Assembly: GCA_011391345.1 (NCBI GenBank)
Contig: JAABQR010000132.1
Location: 1-9,216, forward strand
Direction of reading: 5' to 3'
DNA: 9,216 bases
DNA from: Methanobacteriota archaeon
GTDB taxonomy: Archaea > Thermoplasmatota > Thermoplasmata > UBA10834
The position numbers were made by a program, and so were the translations under genes. Each line of letters begins with the position of its first letter. Position 1 is the stretch's first letter. Below are positions 6,187 through 9,216 of this stretch, in pieces. Under the pieces are notes generated by a model that was not told the DNA's origin, did no database searches, and saw only the letters and a program-made list of their open reading frames with translations.

Positions 6187-7353
6187 TCACCTCTCCATGA
6201 TCGAGACGGACACTGTCCCTCCCGATCCTCCGACGTTGTGTACCAGGCCTTTCTCGATGCCCTTGACCTGTCTGATTGGTTTCTGGACAGTGCCCCTGAG
6301 CTGATTGAACATCTCGTATGCCTGACCGGTTCCGGTGGAGCCGATCGGATGTCCCTTGGACTTCAGGCCCCCGCTCGCATTCACGGGCTTGTCGCCATCG
6401 ATCTTGGTGTGCCCTTCCTCGATGAACTGACCCGCCTTGCCCTTCTCGCAGAATCCCAGGTCCTCGTAGGCGAGGAGCTCGGCGATCGTGAAGCAGTCGT
6501 GGACCTCGGCCAGCTGTATGTCCTTCGCCGTCAGGCCCGCCATCTTGTAGGCGTGTTGAGATGCCCGCTTCGTGCCTTCGAGCGTCACCGTGTTGATCCT
6601 GTCGTGTATCGCGAGGTAATCGCTGGAGGTGCCGAACCCGGTGATGTATATGGGCGTGTCCGTGAACTGTTTGGCTACCTCAGCATCACATACGAGCAGC
6701 GATGATGCGCCGTCGGTCGTGGAGCAGCAGTCGAACAGGTTGAGCGGGTAAGCGACTATCGGAGCCTTCATTGCCTGCTCCAGCTGAATCTCCCTTTGGA
6801 ACTGTGCCTTCGGGTTCTGCGCGCCGTTCTTGTGGTTCTTCACCGCCACCATCGACAGGTGCTCGCGCTTCGTCCCGAACTCGTGCATGTGCCTGTGGGC
6901 GATGAGGGCGTAAAGACCTGCGAATGTCGTGCCAGCGAGCCTCTCGTACTCAGTGTCGCCTGATACGCCCAGCCAATACTTCTGCTTCATGCCGGAGACA
7001 TCCGTCATCTTCTCGACGCCGCCCGCAAGGACCATCTTGTGCGCGCCGGACATGACATCCATTACGGCTGCGACAAGCGCGTATCCTCCGGAGGCGCATG
7101 CGTTCTCGACCCTGACCGTGTGAATGTACGGCAACCCGACGTACTCGGCGACCAGTGCGGACATGTTCCCGAGCTGGAACCCTCCCGACCCCAGGTTGCC
7201 CACATAGGCCGACTCTATCTGCTTCGGGTCGAAATTCTTGTCGACGCTCGAAGCCATGTCCTTGTATGCCTCGAAGAACAGTTCCTTTATGCCCTTCTCG
7301 GGGAACTCGCCGTACTTGCTCTGCCCCGCTCCAACAATCGCAACTCTCCTCAT
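6187..7353 (-). CDS. Thiolase (archaeal / SCP-x-type acetyl-CoA acetyltransferase)
   Basis: 388 aa, normal for the family, and the first gene of the operon. Thiolases cleave 3-oxoacyl-CoA with CoA, or run in reverse by Claisen condensation. Catalytic residues are present: Cys86 in VENACASGG, His285 in VHDCFTIAE and His335 in SKGHPIGSTG. The C-terminal loop is NVGGSGGT, without the second cysteine of classical bacterial thiolases, as in SCP-x-like and archaeal members that work with DUF35 proteins. ATG at 7353 (MRRVAIVGAGQSKYGEF) is chosen because it matches the family N-terminus and GAGGG lies 7 nt upstream (7365-7361). The frame stays open to an ATG at 7458, but that lies upstream of the predicted transcription start and adds a non-homologous 35 residues. 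With its DUF35 partner it could produce acetyl-CoA from a 3-oxoacyl-CoA; the alternative is acetoacetyl-CoA synthesis. Confidence 0.92.
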   Translation of the reverse strand: MRRVAIVGAGQSKYGEFPEKGIKELFFEAYKDMASSVDKNFDPKQIESAYVGNLGSGGFQLGNMSALVAEYVGLPYIHTVRVENACASGGYALVAAVMDVMSGAHKMVLAGGVEKMTDVSGMKQKYWLGVSGDTEYERLAGTTFAGLYALIAHRHMHEFGTKREHLSMVAVKNHKNGAQNPKAQFQREIQLEQAMKAPIVAYPLNLFDCCSTTDGASSLLVCDAEVAKQFTDTPIYITGFGTSSDYLAIHDRINTVTLEGTKRASQHAYKMAGLTAKDIQLAEVHDCFTIAELLAYEDLGFCEKGKAGQFIEEGHTKIDGDKPVNASGGLKSKGHPIGSTGTGQAYEMFNQLRGTVQKPIRQVKGIEKGLVHNVGGSGGTVSVSIMER

Positions 7354-7464
7354 ATCAGGTCCCTCGATTCGCTCATGGCCAATGGGCGCACCCGGCTCCC
7401 AGCAGCACATCATCCGACGCCCGTTCTGCGAGTCTGGGATGGCGATTTTTGGAAACACGAATCC

Positions 7465-7476
7465 GGCTATTTAACC
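7465..7476 (-). promoter_or_regulatory. TATA box of the six-gene operon
   Basis: On the minus strand the sequence reads GGTTAAATAGCC, the same GGTTAAATA core as the box before the D-aminoacylase gene. With usual archaeal spacing, transcription should begin near 7440-7447. That leaves a leader of about 90 nt before the thiolase ATG at 7353 and excludes the upstream in-frame ATG at 7458. No other promoter is apparent inside the operon, where gaps are at most 14 nt. Confidence 0.6.
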
Positions 7477-7537
7477 ATTGGTGAATAACATCGGCCATCT
7501 CCTGATTTTTTAGACAAGCGCTTACGAATCTGTCTGC

Positions 7538-7562
7538 GCATCGTCCGATGCACTCCCTTTTT
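7538..7562 (+). terminator. Small hairpin followed by a T-run, upstream of kamA
   Basis: GCATCG and CGATGC (7538-7543 and 7546-7551) form a perfect inverted repeat with a 2-nt centre, followed after six bases by TTTTT (7558-7562). It looks like a short terminator, yet no plus-strand gene ends here. It could belong to a longer kamA leader, to a small RNA, or be chance. Confidence 0.25.
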
Positions 7563-7596
7563 CGTATCCTGGAAACGACTCTCGTAACAGGCCAGG

Positions 7597-7662
7597 CTAC
7601 CTCGTGGGCAGATGATAAATACGGTGTTCATCATGATGTTGTCCGAACATCTCACGAGGTAG
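7597..7662 (+). promoter_or_regulatory. kamA promoter with nested inverted repeats enclosing TATA box and Shine-Dalgarno
   Basis: CTACCTCGTG (7597-7606) and CACGAGGTAG (7653-7662) are perfect 10-bp inverted repeats with a 46-nt spacer. The spacer contains a TATA-like ATGATAAATACGG (7612-7624), a 10-bp palindrome CATCATGATG (7629-7638) and a hairpin GATGTT-GTCCG-AACATC (7635-7651). The downstream arm contains the kamA ribosome binding site GAGGT (7656-7660), 7 nt before the ATG at 7668. As DNA, this could be an operator on both sides of the TATA box. As RNA from a start further upstream, it could fold into a three-way junction that hides the ribosome binding site. Confidence 0.5.
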
Positions 7663-7667
7663 TGTGA

Positions 7668-8939
7668 ATGAGGTCATACAAGGACATCCCCCTCTGGAAG
7701 AATGTCAAGGAAGAGGAGTGGAATGATTGGAGATGGCAGCTCAGGAACAGGGTCACGACCGTCGAGCAGCTGAAGCAGGTCATCAACCTCACTCCGGATG
7801 AGGAAGCGGGGGTCAAGGAGTCCCTCAAGATCCTCCGCATGGCTATCACGCCTTACTTCGCGACCCTGATGGACCCGAACGACTCGCATTGTCCCGTGAG
7901 GATGCAGGCCGTCCCAACGATCAAAGAGACGGACTTCAGCGCCTCCGACATGGAGGACCCGCTCTTCGAGGATATCGACTCGCCAGTGCACGGGCTCACG
8001 CACAGGTACCCTGACAGGGTCCTGTTCCTCATAACCGACCAGTGCGGCATGTATTGCAGGCACTGCACGAGGAGGAGGCTCGCCGGTCAGACGGACGCTG
8101 AGAGAGGTCAGGACACGATCGACGCCGCGATCGAGTACATCACGAAGCACAAGGAGATCAGGGACGTGCTTCTTTCGGGCGGCGACTGCCTATTGGTCTC
8201 GGACGAGAAGCTCGAGGAGATCATCTCCCGCCTCCAGGCGATAGACCATGTCGACATCGTCAGGCTGGGCAGCAGGGCGCCAGTCACACTGCCGCAGAGA
8301 ATCACTCCGAAGCTGTGCGCGATGCTGAAGAAGTACCATCCGATCTGGCTCAACGTGCACTTCAACCACCCGAAGGAGATTACGCCGGAGTCGAAGAAGG
8401 CCGTGGAGATGCTCGCGGACGCTGGGATACCCGTCGGCAACCAGTCCGTGCTCCTGAAGGGGATCAACGACTGCCCGACGATCATGAAGGCCCTCGTGCA
8501 GAACCTCGTGAAGATCAGGGTCAGACCGTACTACTATTACCAGTGCGACCTGTCCAGGGGCATCGAGCACTTCAGGACCTCTGTCGCGAAGGGCATCGAG
8601 ATCGCGGAGGCACTTAGGGGACACACATCCGGGTTCTCCATCCCGACATTCATAATCGACGGCCCCGGAGGAGGGGGCAAGATACCCATAGCTCCCCAGT
8701 ACCTCATATCGATGTCCGACAAGAGGGTCATACTGAGGAACTACGAGGGCGGCATATTCCAGTACCCCGAGCCGAAGGACAGGGTCAGTGTCTGCCCGCC
8801 GACGTGCAAGCTGTGCGATACCTACGGGAAGATCGAGAGCAAGGAAGGCGTTGCCGGCGTGCTCTCAGGCGAGAAGTTCGCATTGATCCCCGAAGGAACC
8901 GCGAGGGCGGAGAGGCGAAAGGGCTACGGGAAGCACTGA
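7668..8939 (+). CDS. kamA: L-lysine 2,3-aminomutase
   Basis: 423 aa, close to the Clostridium subterminale enzyme (416 aa), which it resembles strongly throughout. It is a radical SAM, PLP-dependent enzyme that moves the 2-amino group of L-lysine to C3, giving beta-lysine. The [4Fe-4S] motif is Cys126, Cys130 and Cys133 (CGMYCRHC). The PLP lysine is Lys338 in PGGGGK. Asp294 (YQCDLS) and Asp331 (FIIDGPG) match the two aspartates that bind the side-chain amino group of lysine, which argues against glutamate or arginine aminomutase. Cys269, Cys376, Cys380 and Cys383 match the zinc site, with altered spacing in the last three. The start has GAGGT 7 nt upstream. No beta-lysine acetyltransferase gene (ablB) follows, so the compatible-solute route is not supported here. 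It is divergent from the thiolase/CoA-transferase operon, which may process beta-lysine. In methanogens the gene is called ablA. Confidence 0.95.
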   Translation: MRSYKDIPLWKNVKEEEWNDWRWQLRNRVTTVEQLKQVINLTPDEEAGVKESLKILRMAITPYFATLMDPNDSHCPVRMQAVPTIKETDFSASDMEDPLFEDIDSPVHGLTHRYPDRVLFLITDQCGMYCRHCTRRRLAGQTDAERGQDTIDAAIEYITKHKEIRDVLLSGGDCLLVSDEKLEEIISRLQAIDHVDIVRLGSRAPVTLPQRITPKLCAMLKKYHPIWLNVHFNHPKEITPESKKAVEMLADAGIPVGNQSVLLKGINDCPTIMKALVQNLVKIRVRPYYYYQCDLSRGIEHFRTSVAKGIEIAEALRGHTSGFSIPTFIIDGPGGGGKIPIAPQYLISMSDKRVILRNYEGGIFQYPEPKDRVSVCPPTCKLCDTYGKIESKEGVAGVLSGEKFALIPEGTARAERRKGYGKH

Positions 8940-8978
8940 CCTCCTACGAGAATCGTCCGCAAACCACTTCCAAGAACC

Positions 8979-9048
8979 TTTCGATTAATTGCGAAACCAT
9001 TAAGTGAGGCTATCATATTCTTCGCCGTCAGTCCAGCGAGGCGAGCCA
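8979..9048 (+). promoter_or_regulatory. Promoter and leader of the S-adenosylmethionine synthetase gene
   Basis: The gap after kamA holds a small inverted repeat TTTCG / CGAAA (8979-8983 and 8992-8996, 8-nt loop) and two A+T-rich TATA candidates, GATTAATT (8983-8990) and CATTAAGTG (8999-9007). Either would give a short leader. GAGG at 9038-9041 is 7 nt before the ATG at 9049. The hairpin could help end the kamA transcript, but no T-tract follows it. Confidence 0.4.
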
Positions 9049-9216
9049 ATGAGTAGGAACATCTTCGTAAAGGAACTCACGCACACGCCTGTCGAACAGC
9101 AGACGGTCGAATTCGTGGAAAGGAAGGGCATAGGCCATCCTGACAGCATTGCCGATGGCCTTGCTGAGAGCGTGAGCCGTGCGTTGTGCCATATGTACAT
9201 CGAGAGGTACGGACGG
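9049..9216 (+). CDS. mat: S-adenosylmethionine synthetase, archaeal type, N-terminal part
   Basis: The first 56 codons are visible; the gene continues past the right edge. The enzyme makes S-adenosylmethionine from methionine and ATP. The N-terminus matches the archaeal family, which is divergent from bacterial MetK: FVKELTHTPVEQQTVEFVER followed by KGIGHPDSIADGLAESVSRAL (residues 26-46), including the conserved GHPDSIADG at 29-37. ATG at 9049 has GAGG 7 nt upstream. It lies downstream of kamA in the same direction, with 109 nt between them and its own likely promoter. Since KamA uses SAM as cofactor the pairing may be meaningful, but the gene is a housekeeping one and proximity may be chance. 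This is the best single taxonomic marker in the window. Confidence 0.92.
   Translation, partial: MSRNIFVKELTHTPVEQQTVEFVERKGIGHPDSIADGLAESVSRALCHMYIERYGR

Larger units (their letters stand above)
7354..7667. promoter_or_regulatory. Divergent intergenic region between the thiolase operon and kamA
   Basis: This 314-bp stretch has no convincing gene. It holds the operon promoter and a leader of about 90 nt on the minus strand (7354 to about 7444), the kamA promoter with nested inverted repeats (7597-7662), and a hairpin with a T-run in between (7538-7562). A 62-codon minus-strand open frame (7467-7655) has no family resemblance, and the repeats and both predicted TATA elements fall in or beside it; it is taken as chance. 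The sequence is more A+T-rich than the genes on either side. Confidence 0.6.

Noticed and set aside
6151..6705. A 184-codon plus-strand open frame antisense to the thiolase
   Set aside because: The thiolase on the other strand has all catalytic motifs; the plus-strand frame has none and no promoter or ribosome binding site was seen.
4729..7353. Thiolase / HMG-CoA synthase / DUF35 trio as the ordinary archaeal mevalonate-pathway cluster
   Set aside because: The synthase-like member lacks the catalytic Glu, Cys and His, and the operon continues with CoA-transferase and aminotransferase genes. Not fully excluded if the motif alignment is wrong.
7354..7458. N-terminal extension of the thiolase to the ATG at 7458
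   Set aside because: The added 35 residues do not resemble the family, and the predicted transcript start near 7440-7447 lies downstream of that ATG; GAGGG 7 nt before 7353 marks the better start.
7467..7655. A 62-codon minus-strand open frame in the divergent region
   Set aside because: No similarity to a known family, no clear ribosome binding site, and it lies over the regulatory repeats and the kamA TATA-like box.
1..9216. CRISPR arrays, insertion sequences, tRNA or rRNA genes, prophage
   Set aside because: No spaced direct repeats, transposase-like proteins, terminal repeats or cloverleaf/rRNA-like stretches were recognised; gaps between genes are short and explained by promoters.

Overview
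The window is G+C-rich, densely packed DNA from what is most likely an archaeon. Three things point that way: the start of an archaeal-type S-adenosylmethionine synthetase, a thiolase / HMG-CoA-synthase-like / DUF35 trio of the kind found in archaea, and TATA boxes about 25-30 bp before predicted transcript starts (GGTTAAATA occurs twice). Gene starts mix apparent leaderless initiation with strong GAGGTGA-type ribosome binding sites. A peptide- or amino-acid-using member of the Thermoplasmatota would fit, but this lineage is a guess.

Layout. (1) 1-673, minus: N-terminal half of a D-aminoacylase-type amidohydrolase, cut by the window edge. (2) 674-790: back-to-back promoters. (3) 791-1651, plus: dapF. 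(4) 1639-1662: a 9-bp hairpin covering the stop codons of dapF and of the converging operon. (5) 1662-7353, minus: a six-gene operon with gaps of 1-14 nt, transcribed in the order thiolase, HMG-CoA-synthase-like protein, DUF35 zinc-ribbon/OB protein, CoA-transferase A, CoA-transferase B, class III aminotransferase. (6) 7354-7667: a divergent regulatory region rich in inverted repeats. (7) 7668-8939, plus: lysine 2,3-aminomutase (kamA). (8) 9049 to the end, plus: S-adenosylmethionine synthetase, partial; SAM is also the cofactor of KamA.

How the genes could work together. KamA turns L-lysine into beta-lysine, a 3-amino acid. The divergent operon holds an aminotransferase that could make a 3-oxo acid, a two-subunit CoA-transferase that could activate it, and a thiolase with its DUF35 partner that could cleave the 3-oxoacyl-CoA. 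This gives a coherent hypothetical route: lysine -> beta-lysine -> 6-amino-3-oxohexanoate -> its CoA ester -> acetyl-CoA + 4-aminobutyryl-CoA. It differs from the classical clostridial route, whose genes (kamDE, kdd, kce, kal) are not seen here. The order of steps and the substrates are inference. The HMG-CoA-synthase-like protein lacks all three expected catalytic residues (Glu, Cys and His replaced by Thr, Thr and Gln), so this trio is probably not a working mevalonate-pathway set and may be an adapted thiolase complex.
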